Positions 7,845-16,842 of a stretch of 31,225 nucleotides of DNA are shown in pieces. The translations under genes were made by a program, and so were the position numbers. The notes under the pieces are model-generated. The model did no database searches. It saw nothing but the letters and a program-made list of their open reading frames with translations, and was not told the DNA's origin. The first letter of the stretch is position 1. The number at the start of each line of letters is the position of its first letter. This DNA is from a virus: positions 1-31,225 of the IMG/VR virus record IMGVR_UViG_3300025095_000001; one strand, given 5' to 3'.

Positions 7845-9356
7845 ATGTATAGTCCGTCTCTGTCTTTTGGTTATGAATCAAGGAAATGTAGATATAGGAT
7901 TTTGGAATATACTCATGGTATCGGTTTGGATCTTGGTTGTGGACATGAAAAGATAAATCCCGCAACAGCTATAGGTATTGACGCAGGCGGTAATGCTGCT
8001 AATATAAACATAGATTTATCTAAACCAGATGCTTTAAAAATATTCTCAGATGAATATTTTGACTATGTATTTTCCTCACATTTACTTGAAGATTTCTATG
8101 ACACAGAAACGGCACTAAGAGAATGGTGGAGGGTTATTAAACCCGGCGGACACCTTATTCTTTATCTTCCCCATAAATATTTCTATCCTGATTTTAAAGA
8201 CGATCCGGGTGTAAATCCAAATCATAAGCATAATTTTATCCCTACGGATATTATTAAGCATATGGATAAATTTGCAACTTATAATTTAGTTAAGAATGAT
8301 AGTTATAACGAGAAAGACGAATATAGTTTTGAAATGGTATTTGAGAAGACTGTATATCCGGTCAAGGTTGAAGCAAAGATAACTACAGCGCCCAAGGCAA
8401 TTGTTTTCAGATGGGGTGCAGTAGGTGATTTATTGCAAATTACGCCTTTATTATCGGTACTCAAAAAACACGGATATGAAGTTACTTTAAATTGTGCTTC
8501 AGATACTAAATTTGTATTGGAGAATAACCCCAATATAGATAAATTTATTTTACAGGAAAGGGATGCTGTTCCTAATTGGGAAATTGGGAATTACATGGAG
8601 TATGTCGGTAAGAATTATCAGAAGAGCATAAATCTATGTGAAAGCATTGAAGGTAGATTGCTTTATCTTCCACAGAATAATAAGTTTTATAAGTCCAAGG
8701 AAGATCGTGCGCATGATATAAATTATTTTGATGAGACGTTGAAAATTGGAGGTTTTGATGAAAAAGGCCTCAACCCGGAAATGTACTTATCTGAAGCCGA
8801 AGAATTCATGTTTAATATTTTTAGAAAACGCAATGAGAAATTTTTTAAGATTCTTTGGGCTTTAAAGGGTTCAGCGAATCATAAACTATTTGCTCAGGCG
8901 CAGGATATAATGCAGGCGATAGTAGATAAATACCAGGATGCAAGGATATATGTAGTAAGCGGTGAAGATGCTAATCCGATGGAATTTAAGTATGAACGAA
9001 TATTTTGTATGAGTAAGGTATGGAAACAACGTATAAGTTGTTTGGCTACTAAGTATGTAAACTTGGTGGTCAGCCCTGAAACAGGGATATTGACAGCATC
9101 CGGGTGTTTTGATACTCCCAAGATAGGGTTATTGTCTCACAGCAACAAGGAAAATCTTACCAAGTATTTCAAGAATGATTATAGCATTCAATCTAAGGCT
9201 CCATGTTCACCTTGTCATAGGATGTATCATGGCGCGGAATGTGATTTAGACAAAGATTGGAATTTACCTTTATGTACTACTATGTTTGATCAGAACGAAA
9301 TAATGGCAACGGTAGATAAGTTACATAAGGAGTGGTATGATATATCTGGGAAATAA
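7845..9356 (+). CDS. Fusion: SAM methyltransferase + GT9-type glycosyltransferase
   Basis: This 503-residue protein has two domains. Residues 1-170 are a class I SAM-dependent methyltransferase: motif I LDLGCG (28-33), the acidic end of strand 2 in IGID (43-46), and IKPGGHL (98-104). From about 183 a heptosyltransferase-like (GT9) domain begins with FRWGAVGDLLQITPL (188-202), the family's nucleotide-sugar fold start, and continues to the end. Its C-terminus carries four cysteines (C454, C457, C466, C477). GT9 enzymes normally add heptose or related sugars to lipopolysaccharide. Here the substrate is unknown. The second GT9 gene at 9759 is a paralogue. AAAGGAGGGG precedes the ATG. Confidence 0.85.
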   Translation: MYSPSLSFGYESRKCRYRILEYTHGIGLDLGCGHEKINPATAIGIDAGGNAANINIDLSKPDALKIFSDEYFDYVFSSHLLEDFYDTETALREWWRVIKPGGHLILYLPHKYFYPDFKDDPGVNPNHKHNFIPTDIIKHMDKFATYNLVKNDSYNEKDEYSFEMVFEKTVYPVKVEAKITTAPKAIVFRWGAVGDLLQITPLLSVLKKHGYEVTLNCASDTKFVLENNPNIDKFILQERDAVPNWEIGNYMEYVGKNYQKSINLCESIEGRLLYLPQNNKFYKSKEDRAHDINYFDETLKIGGFDEKGLNPEMYLSEAEEFMFNIFRKRNEKFFKILWALKGSANHKLFAQAQDIMQAIVDKYQDARIYVVSGEDANPMEFKYERIFCMSKVWKQRISCLATKYVNLVVSPETGILTASGCFDTPKIGLLSHSNKENLTKYFKNDYSIQSKAPCSPCHRMYHGAECDLDKDWNLPLCTTMFDQNEIMATVDKLHKEWYDISGK

Positions 9357-9762
9357 AATAGAACAGATAGATAATGCCAAAGTAAAGGACCGTAAGAAGA
9401 AATTTTACGGCCGTAGGTTCTTTATAAATGGAGAGTTTACTACAATAACTCGTTGTAGAATATGTGGCAAGGAGATACAGTATAAAGGTTTGAAGGCTCC
9501 GGCTCACTGTGGTAGTACTGCTTGTACTGAATGGTGGAGATTGCATTTTAAGCACGTATTTATGTCAAGCAATATGGTAAGGGATAAGGAATTTTTCGGC
9601 AGGAACAATGTAATTAAGAATATATTGAATAATGCTAAGAACACACGAGAAGTAGAAGATGGTATGAGGCGTGAACGTATTATCCCTGAGCAGATGATTA
9701 AACGTAAAGTTGATAGGAAGAGAATGGTGTTTGCCAATTTTAAATTAAAGGGGAGTGTATGA
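9337..9762 (+). CDS. Zinc-ribbon-type hypothetical protein
   Basis: This is a 141-residue, strongly basic protein. C40-x2-C43 and the pair C58 and C63 (with H57 nearby) look like a small zinc-binding site. The rest is Lys/Arg-rich helix. I do not recognise a family. A nucleic-acid-binding role is plausible from charge and the zinc motif but is not shown. The gene starts 20 bases inside the end of the methyltransferase-GT9 gene, with AAGGAG before the ATG, and its stop overlaps the start of the next GT9 gene, so all three should be translated together. Confidence 0.6.
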   Translation: MIYLGNKIEQIDNAKVKDRKKKFYGRRFFINGEFTTITRCRICGKEIQYKGLKAPAHCGSTACTEWWRLHFKHVFMSSNMVRDKEFFGRNNVIKNILNNAKNTREVEDGMRRERIIPEQMIKRKVDRKRMVFANFKLKGSV

Positions 9763-10778
9763 GGGAAAGGATACTAATTGTTAGGATTGGAAGGGCGTTT
9801 GGGGATTACATTATAATCTCAAGTATTTTTCATCACTTGAAAGATTTAGGGCATGAAGTATATTTTCTTGGAGGAGAAGCAGCAGAACAGTTATGTAAAA
9901 ATAATCCATATATAGATAAGTTTATCCTTTATAAAGAGAATACTGTTACTATAGATAAGTTGGAAGAATTTATACAATCAATTAAGACTGCTTATGAATG
10001 TGATCGAGTTATCGATTTTACTGGAAGTCTTGAGAATTCACTTTTGAGGCATCCAAATCAACCTGAATATAACGATACTAAAGAAGAAAGAATGAAAACT
10101 TGTAACAAAAATGTTTATGATTTTGCTTACAGTTGGGCTGGTTATTCTGAGATTAAAGGTAGGGTGGGTGAATTATATTTTGACGTTGAAGAAGAAAAGA
10201 AAATCAAGGAGCAAATAGATAATATTAGGGGTAAGAATGGGTTTGTTATATTGTGGGCGCTTGCAGGAAGTGGAGGGAACAAGGCTTATCCATATTATTC
10301 CGCTATATGGAACGAATTAATATGTAAATATAAGAATGTTAAAATAGTTTCAGTAGGAGACGAAACCTGCCGAATACTTGAAGTTGCTATAAAAGAACAT
10401 TCTAGATATATTCCAAAATCAGGTAAATGGAAAATGATTGAAAGCATGATAGCAAGTAAATATGTTGATCTTGTGGTTTGTCCAGATACAGGTATACACC
10501 ATTCGGCAATTTGCTTTAATACCAAAATTCTTTGCATCTTGGGTCATTGCACCAAGGAACACGTTTGTAAGTATTCCAAAAACGATTATAGTCTTGAATC
10601 AGATACAGATAAAGCTCCATGTTCTCCTTGTTTTCGTTTAGTATATTCTCCTTATTGGCAATGTTCAATAGAATCGGAGACCGGTACTCCAATTTGCATG
10701 ACATTAGGACAACCAAAGGAAAGAATTATTAAAACTATTTGTGGTATAATAGATGAGGCATATGATAAAAAAATGTGA
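9759..10778 (+). CDS. GT9 (heptosyltransferase-like) glycosyltransferase
   Basis: This 339-residue protein is full length for the GT9 family. The N-terminal motif is RILIVRIGRAFGDYIIIS (residues 4-21), and the second domain has VDLVVCPDTGIHHSA, the sugar-nucleotide-binding region (usually 'D.G..H'). It resembles the GT9 domain of the fusion gene at 7845: both share ILWALAGS or ILWALKGS, and both end in a cysteine set (here C288, C291, C302, C313) with CSPC(H/F)R. The paralogues probably arose by duplication and may add successive sugars. The acceptor is unknown. The gene overlaps its neighbours on both sides. Confidence 0.85.
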   Translation: MRERILIVRIGRAFGDYIIISSIFHHLKDLGHEVYFLGGEAAEQLCKNNPYIDKFILYKENTVTIDKLEEFIQSIKTAYECDRVIDFTGSLENSLLRHPNQPEYNDTKEERMKTCNKNVYDFAYSWAGYSEIKGRVGELYFDVEEEKKIKEQIDNIRGKNGFVILWALAGSGGNKAYPYYSAIWNELICKYKNVKIVSVGDETCRILEVAIKEHSRYIPKSGKWKMIESMIASKYVDLVVCPDTGIHHSAICFNTKILCILGHCTKEHVCKYSKNDYSLESDTDKAPCSPCFRLVYSPYWQCSIESETGTPICMTLGQPKERIIKTICGIIDEAYDKKM

Positions 10779-11424
10779 GACATGTGGAAAAGAATTTAAA
10801 ATAAACCCCTATAATATAAAAAGGGGATGGGGGAAATTTTGCTCTAGGGCGTGTAAAGATATTTCTCAAATTGGTGAAGATAATTGTAAATGTATTATTT
10901 GTGGTAAAAAGTTTCATAAAAGTTTAGCTTTATTAAAAAGAAATGCAGGTAGGTTTTGTAGTAAAAAATGTTATGGGGTTGGAAATTCTGGTAAAAATAA
11001 TACAATGTGGAAAGATAAAAAGATAAAAAAAACATGTTTAGTTTGCAACAAAAAATATAATACATACAACCATTATAGTGAATTTTGTTCTAGGAAGTGC
11101 AAGGGAGTGGTTCAGAGATTAATATTTAAAGGAAATAACCACCCAAATTGGTTAGGTGGTAAATCTTTTGAAACATACCCTAAAGAATTTAATTATTATT
11201 TAAGAGAAAAGATACGGGAACGGGATGGGTACAAGTGCCAAGTATGTGGAACACCACAAATAGAGTGTTATAAGAGTTTACAGGTTCACCATATAGACTA
11301 TGATAAGAAGAATTGCAGTATAAACAATTTGATAAGTTTGTGCAATAAATGTCACGCCAAAACAACTAGGGGTGATAGGATAAATTGGACAGAAACTTTA
11401 AAGGAGAAGATATGTCAATCGTAG
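10753..11424 (+). CDS. HNH homing-type endonuclease with zinc knuckles
   Basis: This protein has 223 residues from ATG 10753, or 220 from ATG 10762, which has GAGG just before it. Three cysteine modules come first: C8/C11/C30/C34, C47/C50/C69/C73 and C95/C98/C112/C116. A NHPNWLGG segment (129-136) resembles the short DNA-binding repeat of homing endonucleases. The HNH nuclease follows: C162/C165, LQVHHIDYDKK with H179/H180, Asn191/192, and C197/C200/H201. It probably cuts double-stranded DNA at a specific site and is likely a freestanding mobile nuclease. The gene looks more A/T-rich and more A-run-rich than its neighbours, which fits separate acquisition. Confidence 0.85.
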   Translation: MRHMIKKCETCGKEFKINPYNIKRGWGKFCSRACKDISQIGEDNCKCIICGKKFHKSLALLKRNAGRFCSKKCYGVGNSGKNNTMWKDKKIKKTCLVCNKKYNTYNHYSEFCSRKCKGVVQRLIFKGNNHPNWLGGKSFETYPKEFNYYLREKIRERDGYKCQVCGTPQIECYKSLQVHHIDYDKKNCSINNLISLCNKCHAKTTRGDRINWTETLKEKICQS

Positions 11425-12185
11425 CCGTCTGCCCTTTTTGTACGCGTCGGGTTATAACAAATTTAACTATAGACCTTGGTAAAGATTCCAAGGCGGTTTG
11501 GTATACTTGTAGTTGCGGTTGTTATTTCAAGAAAGACAAAGGAATAGACAAGAAGGTATTTGATGATAAATATAAGACGGAATATGCCAAGGGTCATGGT
11601 ATAAAGGAAAGACTGGATTATCAGCGCAAGGTGTATCTACCTTTAATTTCAGAACTAACACCGGGAAGAGTAGCGCTTGTAGTTGGTCCGACAATAGACC
11701 ACGATGTAGTAGAATTACGCAAATTAGGTTTCGTAGCAGAGGGTATAGACCTTATTAAGAACGATAACTCCAATATTTTTGTTGGTGATTTTGAGTATTT
11801 TGAATTCAAGAAGCAGTATGATATTATTTTCATGCAGGACGTTGTTCAGAGTTTTGACGATCCGATTAAGGCTATTATCAAAGCCAATAACTTATTGAGG
11901 CCCGGCGGTGTATTATTTATCTCCACTCCTGAACCTAGATTGATAAATGAGACTGGTTATAATATGTGGGGATGTTGGAATAATGCAGAGCATAATGTCT
12001 ATTTGACTAGCGACAATTTGAATAAATTGTTGCAGAATATAGGTATGGAAGTAGTGTTGAAGAGGGAGAACATAGAGAGAAGATTTAATTGTTGGAATAA
12101 TCATCATAGCATAAGTCAGAAGGTGTATGGAGGGAACAATGTCCAAGAGAACGAACTTACAAATATTGAACCGATGCCTGAATAA
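11412..12185 (+). CDS. Zinc-ribbon SAM methyltransferase
   Basis: ATG 11412 is chosen because AAGGAGA precedes it; this gives 257 residues. The N-terminus has C7-x2-C10 and C33-x-C35-x-C37, a zinc ribbon. The methyltransferase domain starts near 85: VALVVGPTIDHDV replaces the usual glycine-rich motif I, then GIDL (111-114) and LRPGGVLFISTP (162-173). Architecture and context (glycosyltransferase island) suggest methylation of a sugar or a glycosylated protein. The motif I loop is degenerate, so activity is probable but not certain. The start lies 13 bases inside the HNH gene. The last 47 bases overlap the tail tubular protein A gene. Confidence 0.75.
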   Translation: MSIVAVCPFCTRRVITNLTIDLGKDSKAVWYTCSCGCYFKKDKGIDKKVFDDKYKTEYAKGHGIKERLDYQRKVYLPLISELTPGRVALVVGPTIDHDVVELRKLGFVAEGIDLIKNDNSNIFVGDFEYFEFKKQYDIIFMQDVVQSFDDPIKAIIKANNLLRPGGVLFISTPEPRLINETGYNMWGCWNNAEHNVYLTSDNLNKLLQNIGMEVVLKRENIERRFNCWNNHHSISQKVYGGNNVQENELTNIEPMPE

Positions 12186-12891
12186 GATTAATGAACCGGA
12201 AGTATCTTCATTTGCTTCGTGTACAGACGGTAATCGCGCGTATCAGGCATATAATAATCTCATAGAGGCTCAGAGGTTCATCTATAACACAAATAAGGGT
12301 AAATGGAGATGGGCTGAGGCACTTGGTACAGGAACATTTGTTACTTCGGCAATAACTTATACACCTCCTACAGATCTTAATATGGAGGATTATGGCAGTT
12401 TCCGAATAGCTAATGCTAATTGTTCTAAAGCCATAAATTACTTGGATGCTGATAAATTTGAAGATGCATACCCATATATAGACCCTGCAACAGAAGTTGG
12501 TTGGCCTAATTATTTTACTAAATTTGCCAATCTTTATCAGTTTAATAAGTATGCTGGTACGGCGCAGAATAGTGCTAATTATTATTTTAGATACTGGAAA
12601 TTTGAAGCAGGCATAAGTACAGCATCTGCTTCTTCAACTGCAACGGCTTCTGGTGCTACGCCTACATTTACTGCTACTTTACTATTGCCTGAACAGTTTG
12701 AAGAATTGCTTACTGATTATGCGGCAATGCTTCAATTGGACTTTGAAGGTGATCTTCAGGCTAATACCTACAGAGTGAAGGTATATGGTGGTATGTTGAA
12801 TGGTAAGGAAATAAGAGGCGGTATTAATGAGATGAAGGACATATGGAATAGTACGGAGAAATTTACAATACCTGTAGATATAATTTTATAG
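12139..12891 (+). CDS. Tail tubular protein A-like (head-tail adaptor)
   Basis: I use ATG 12139 (250 residues) with GGAGGG just before it. The N-terminal helix pair ILNRCLNKINEPEVSSF and the following segment with RFIYNTNKGKWRWAEA match the pattern of podovirus tail tubular protein A (T7 gp11 type), which forms the ring between portal and nozzle. It is followed, as in T7-like phages, by a tail tubular protein B homologue. A Ser/Thr/Ala-rich stretch near residues 158-175 is probably a flexible loop. The gene overlaps the methyltransferase gene by 47 bases. Confidence 0.8.
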   Translation: MSKRTNLQILNRCLNKINEPEVSSFASCTDGNRAYQAYNNLIEAQRFIYNTNKGKWRWAEALGTGTFVTSAITYTPPTDLNMEDYGSFRIANANCSKAINYLDADKFEDAYPYIDPATEVGWPNYFTKFANLYQFNKYAGTAQNSANYYFRYWKFEAGISTASASSTATASGATPTFTATLLLPEQFEELLTDYAAMLQLDFEGDLQANTYRVKVYGGMLNGKEIRGGINEMKDIWNSTEKFTIPVDIIL

Positions 12892-12900
12892 GAGGTAATT

Positions 12901-15342
12901 TTGGCGCGACTACTTTCTAAAATTCCAGAGATAATCGGAATGAAACAAATAGAAGATCCTACAGTAACCCTTAATCCGGGGTACTGTCAGTTGATTTCTA
13001 ATTATTATAAGAATGATGGAGTATGGTTTCAACGTACCGGTGCTACCAAGGTACTTGGAAGCGCTACAGGACAGGCCATAACCGGTATCAAAGAAGTATT
13101 ATGGGATGACGCAAGTAAATCAATGATAGTGGCATCTGGTGATAAATGGTATACGGATAGTGGGACTGGATGTGTAACGCTTACTTCTATTAAGTCTGGA
13201 TTATTAAATAATCAGAAGATAAATGTTAAGCAATTTAAGATAAGCAATGTAAGTAATGCTGTAATTGCGAGTAAGGCATTGCAGGTACAGAAATATAACA
13301 AGACGACTTTAAGCGATTTAACAAGTTCATTTTCATTAGATTTTAGTTCTGTTGAAGATACGACTTTAAGTGGGTTAGACAATGCAATTGTTTCATCTAT
13401 AATAGATTCAACCAAGACTTATTTATATGTTTTGAGAACTGCAAATCCCGGGTTAGTAACTAAAATAAAAATTGAAGATATGACCATAGTTGGAAGCGCA
13501 ACATTACCAACCGGAACATTTATATTGAGTGCTTTAGCAATAGATTCAACAGACACTTATTTGTATATATCTCGTAGTGCATCTAGTGGTGGATTAATAA
13601 ATATAGTACGTTTAACTCTTGCAGATTTTTCTACTACTTCAGTAAAAACATTAGCAGCGGGAGAAGTTTATGCAAACGCTTTAGCAATAGATTCAACAGA
13701 CACTTATTTGTATATTGCATGTGGCGTTGGTGCAAATAAAATAGTACGTTTAACTCTTGCAGATTTTACCACTACTTCAACTAAAAGTATTGCAATACTT
13801 CCAACAAAATTAATAATAGATTCAACAGATACGTATTTATACATTGGAGATGGAGCAATACCAGCAGACATAGTACGTTTAACTCTTGCAGATTTTACCA
13901 CTACTTCAACTAAAACCCTTGCGGCGGGAGAGAATATTGTAAATGGGTTGGCAATAGATTCAACAGATACGTTTTTGTATATTGGTTGTGGAGTAAATCC
14001 CGGAAAAGTTGTAAAACTAACTCTTGCAGATTTTTCTACTACTTCAACTAAAACTTTAGCAACTGGCGAAGGCATGGTATATGCTGGTGGTTTAGCAATA
14101 GATTCGACAAATACCTATTTATATATTGCATGTTATATTCTTTCAAGTCCAAATAAAATAGTGCGACTTACTCTTTCCGATTTTACCACTACTTCAACTA
14201 AAACTTTAAATACAGGAGAAGAGGGGTTTCAGTCATATTTTATTATGTCAGATATGTTTTTATTTTTTGCATTATCAGTTAATCCAAATAAAATGTTTAG
14301 ATTATCATTGAAACTTATACCCCAATTCGCCGAAACCCACCATTCAAAGATGTGGCTTGGAGGTTTTGATAATGACGTTTACCGTTTCATGGAGTATTTC
14401 AGCAAAACAGGAGATGCTACTGATTATGTAACGGCAGCAGACGCAGGAACACTAACTTTTGCCACAGAGTTATCAATACTAGATACTTTTATGGGAGTGA
14501 AAAGCTGGGGAGATTATATAATATTCTGGTTTAAAAACAATATTCTTATTTACTATGCAGGTACTAATCCTAATGATTTTAAACTGGTAAAACACATACA
14601 CGATGTCGGAAGTTTATCAGACAGTGTACTTTCATTCGGCGCGGACATATGGTTCCCTACATTTTCCGGCATTAGATCATTGCAGAACGCATTTACATCA
14701 GGGGATATAGTATTCAATAATAAATCACAGGATGTTGACCCGGTCTGGTCCACTAAAATAACGGCATACCCGACTAATACGGATCGTATAAGCATTAAGT
14801 ACGATAAGATACGCAATCAGATAATGGTTCTTGCCAACGACTCGGCAAATCAGGGCATTTGTTTTTACATTTATAGTGTTGGAGACAAGGTATGGTCTAC
14901 CTATAATATTCTTGGACTTGGCGCGTCAGTAAGTGTAACCTGTTTTGAAATAACTCAAGACGGGTTAATTTATTTCGGAACATCTGATGGCAACATATAC
15001 CAGTTGTTTTCTGGTACAACGGATAACGGAACGGTTATATCTTATGTAATAAGACCGACAACACTTTATTTCGGGAATTCCACAAGTTTTAAAAAAGTAA
15101 AATATATAAGATTATGCGTTGACATGGCTGTAACTAATGGAAGTATAACATACGATATAGATCAAAAGGGTATTCCAAGAAGCACGGCAGCAGTTGTAAT
15201 ACCTTCAAGTGGAACTAAAGGTTTACTTTATAGCAATCTTATTCCTGTCAGTAACCGTGGAAGAAGTTGGGATTTTCAATTTACTAACTGCGGGCTTCTG
15301 CGCCAAGTTTTATTTTATGGTTCTACGGACGGAGATAAATAA
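12901..15342 (+). CDS. Tail tubular protein B-like nozzle with inserted repeat domain
   Basis: This 813-residue protein has a TTG start with an excellent AGGAGG six bases before it. The N-terminal (about 1-150) and C-terminal (about 478-813) parts look like the tail nozzle of T7 gp12 type. The segment [20 protein letters not shown] resembles the conserved 'HH..LW.AG.....V.FS' part, and GDATDY the following Asp-rich turn. Between them, residues about 165-470 are a run of about seven repeats of 43-49 residues with the core [11 protein letters not shown]...VRLTLADF(S/T)TTSTKTL. This matches YVTN-like beta-propeller blades. Canonical homologues lack this insert as far as I recall. The nozzle body is the tube for DNA ejection. 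Confidence 0.8.
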   Translation: MARLLSKIPEIIGMKQIEDPTVTLNPGYCQLISNYYKNDGVWFQRTGATKVLGSATGQAITGIKEVLWDDASKSMIVASGDKWYTDSGTGCVTLTSIKSGLLNNQKINVKQFKISNVSNAVIASKALQVQKYNKTTLSDLTSSFSLDFSSVEDTTLSGLDNAIVSSIIDSTKTYLYVLRTANPGLVTKIKIEDMTIVGSATLPTGTFILSALAIDSTDTYLYISRSASSGGLINIVRLTLADFSTTSVKTLAAGEVYANALAIDSTDTYLYIACGVGANKIVRLTLADFTTTSTKSIAILPTKLIIDSTDTYLYIGDGAIPADIVRLTLADFTTTSTKTLAAGENIVNGLAIDSTDTFLYIGCGVNPGKVVKLTLADFSTTSTKTLATGEGMVYAGGLAIDSTNTYLYIACYILSSPNKIVRLTLSDFTTTSTKTLNTGEEGFQSYFIMSDMFLFFALSVNPNKMFRLSLKLIPQFAETHHSKMWLGGFDNDVYRFMEYFSKTGDATDYVTAADAGTLTFATELSILDTFMGVKSWGDYIIFWFKNNILIYYAGTNPNDFKLVKHIHDVGSLSDSVLSFGADIWFPTFSGIRSLQNAFTSGDIVFNNKSQDVDPVWSTKITAYPTNTDRISIKYDKIRNQIMVLANDSANQGICFYIYSVGDKVWSTYNILGLGASVSVTCFEITQDGLIYFGTSDGNIYQLFSGTTDNGTVISYVIRPTTLYFGNSTSFKKVKYIRLCVDMAVTNGSITYDIDQKGIPRSTAAVVIPSSGTKGLLYSNLIPVSNRGRSWDFQFTNCGLLRQVLFYGSTDGDK
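13402..14240 (+). repeat. In-frame tandem repeats encoding propeller blades
   Basis: Copies of ATAGATTCAAC begin at 13402, 13540, 13687, 13816 and 13954, with ATAGATTCGAC at 14098. The spacings are 138, 147, 129, 138 and 144 bases, all multiples of three. The linked block GATTTT(T/A)C(T/C)ACTACTTCAACTAAAA recurs between them. High DNA identity between neighbouring units points to recent duplication or gene conversion. A seventh, decayed unit follows at about 14240-14310. Confidence 0.85.
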
Positions 15343-15479
15343 TGCATGATCATGCAACCGGTAAAGTAAGGGAAATACTTTGCAATAAGTGTAATACAGG
15401 GTTAGGGCAATTCAACGATAATATATTTTTAATGAAACAAGCAATTCAATACCTTGAAAAATGGGAAGGGCAGAAGTAA
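15342..15479 (+). pseudogene. Orphan C-terminal half of endonuclease VII
   Basis: This 45-residue frame is joined to both neighbours by TAATG junctions. Its sequence reads [26 protein letters not shown], the C-terminal half of the recombination endonuclease VII family (T4 gp49), which resolves branched DNA. It keeps the second half of the DHDH motif (H2, D3, H4), the cysteine pair C14/C17 and the catalytic-type Asn18. It lacks the N-terminal half with the other zinc cysteines and the first Asp, which is replaced by the start Met. The frame upstream is closed by a stop at 15336-15338. It is either a remnant or a half-protein needing a partner. No partner is visible nearby. Confidence 0.7.
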
Positions 15480-16081
15480 TGGACAACATTATTTTCACAA
15501 AAAAATGTATCTTGTTCCCCTTAGACCCTAAGGATCTTGATTTATTTGTTACCTTAATACAAGAGAACGAACACGAGATAGAATTATTTAAAGGAATTAA
15601 ACTTGAAGAACTAAAACAAATTATATGGGATAGAGTTAAAAATGGTATAATGAGGATATGGCTAGCTACAACTAAGCAAGGTAAGGGTTCAAGGCCTATA
15701 GGGTTCTTGTATCTTACAAATATATTACCTTATCGGGCAAATGTTCATGGAATGATAAGCAAAGTCTTTTTAAAAGATTTAGTAAAAGAGTTGGAGACGC
15801 GTTATACCTACACAGAAGATTGTTATACAGGTTTTATTGACTGGTGTTTTAATAATCTTAATATAGAACGTCTTGAAACTATCATTAAGAGAGATAATGG
15901 ACTTGCATATAGAATAGATAAGAAAGTTGGATTTAAAACAGAGGGTGTGTTGAAGTCATATATCAAAGAAGAAGATGGTACGTATTCGGATATAGTTGTT
16001 ATGGCAATACTGAAAAATGAAAGGTTGCAATCCAACTCCGCGATACCCAGCGATAAGGTGGAACAACCTATCAAGAGGTAG
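15479..16081 (+). CDS. GNAT-family N-acetyltransferase
   Basis: I start at ATG 15479, overlapping the preceding stop (TAATG); this gives 200 residues rather than the longer frame from 15461. The C-terminal half has the classic RimJ/RimL-type ending: RLETIIKRDNGLAYRIDKKVGFKTEGVLKSY, then YSDIVVMAILKNE. The acetyl-CoA loop (usually R/Q-x-x-G-x-G/A) is not clear: that region reads VFLKDLVKELETRYT. The enzyme could acetylate a protein N-terminus, an amine or a sugar. It sits between nozzle and internal virion genes, where such small acetyltransferases occur in podoviruses, with no proven role. Confidence 0.75.
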   Translation: MDNIIFTKKCILFPLDPKDLDLFVTLIQENEHEIELFKGIKLEELKQIIWDRVKNGIMRIWLATTKQGKGSRPIGFLYLTNILPYRANVHGMISKVFLKDLVKELETRYTYTEDCYTGFIDWCFNNLNIERLETIIKRDNGLAYRIDKKVGFKTEGVLKSYIKEEDGTYSDIVVMAILKNERLQSNSAIPSDKVEQPIKR

Positions 16082-16086
16082 TATAT

Positions 16087-16833
16087 ATGGGAATTGAAAC
16101 TATTATAAGTGGTGTATTGTCTTTGGCTTCTGCTGCTTCTAAATCGCATGAAGCAGAACTAGCAGAATCTTGGCGTGTTCATCCTAATAACCCTGCTAAT
16201 ATTGCCGCACAAAAGCAGAAAGATGCTGAGACTAAATTAGAAGCTGATAGACTTACTGCTGAACAGAAACAGAAAACAAATCAGGAATCCTATCAGGCTA
16301 CTATAGACCGTCTTAATCAGCAATTTGAGCAGGGATTAGCTGAAACTGATGCTAGTGGTAATCCTACGGATCTTGGATTAGCTATGAAACAGATAGTAAG
16401 TAACTTCCAAGAAACATCACAGACGGCAATACGTCAATGGGCTTATGAACGTGGTGTAGCTGGTTCCACAATAGAAGGAACTAAGATAAATGAGGCATCT
16501 ACAAAGGCTCAGGAATCAGCGCAGGCGTATAAACAGACAGAAGCCAATAGATTGTATACTCAGAAGGAAGATTTAACAAATAAAGCCAAAGATGTATATA
16601 ATATGGGTAATGAAGCAGATAAATTAGGTCTTAATTTAGATGTTAATGCTTTAAATTCAGCTAATGCAGCGGTTGCAAGTAATCCACAAACACAACAAAA
16701 GGATTGGTTTTCTACGTTCTCCGATGTATCTCCTGATTTAGCGGCATTAAGTGGGAATATTAATGATTTATTTAAAACTAAAACAGTTACAGGTTATGAT
16801 AAAAAGGCAGGAACAATATTCAATAAAGAATAA
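16087..16833 (+). CDS. Probable internal virion (ejection) protein, small
   Basis: This 248-residue protein is rich in Ala, Gln, Lys and Glu. A hydrophobic N-terminal helix (IISGVLSLASAAS) is followed by a long stretch of coiled-coil-like helices with RLTAEQKQKTNQESYQATI. Size, composition and position (after the nozzle, before two larger proteins) match T7 gp14-type proteins that leave the head first and form a channel across the outer membrane. No sequence motif is decisive, so the call is by architecture and synteny. Confidence 0.55.
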   Translation: MGIETIISGVLSLASAASKSHEAELAESWRVHPNNPANIAAQKQKDAETKLEADRLTAEQKQKTNQESYQATIDRLNQQFEQGLAETDASGNPTDLGLAMKQIVSNFQETSQTAIRQWAYERGVAGSTIEGTKINEASTKAQESAQAYKQTEANRLYTQKEDLTNKAKDVYNMGNEADKLGLNLDVNALNSANAAVASNPQTQQKDWFSTFSDVSPDLAALSGNINDLFKTKTVTGYDKKAGTIFNKE

Positions 16834-16842
16834 GGAGGAAGT

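Noticed and set aside
13402-14310. CRISPR array
   Set aside because: The repeats are in frame, imperfect and of variable length, and the segments between them are related coding sequence, so they are protein repeats.
15461-15478. Earlier start for the GNAT gene
   Set aside because: It lies within the endonuclease VII fragment; ATG 15479 gives the TAATG junction and a normal N-terminus.
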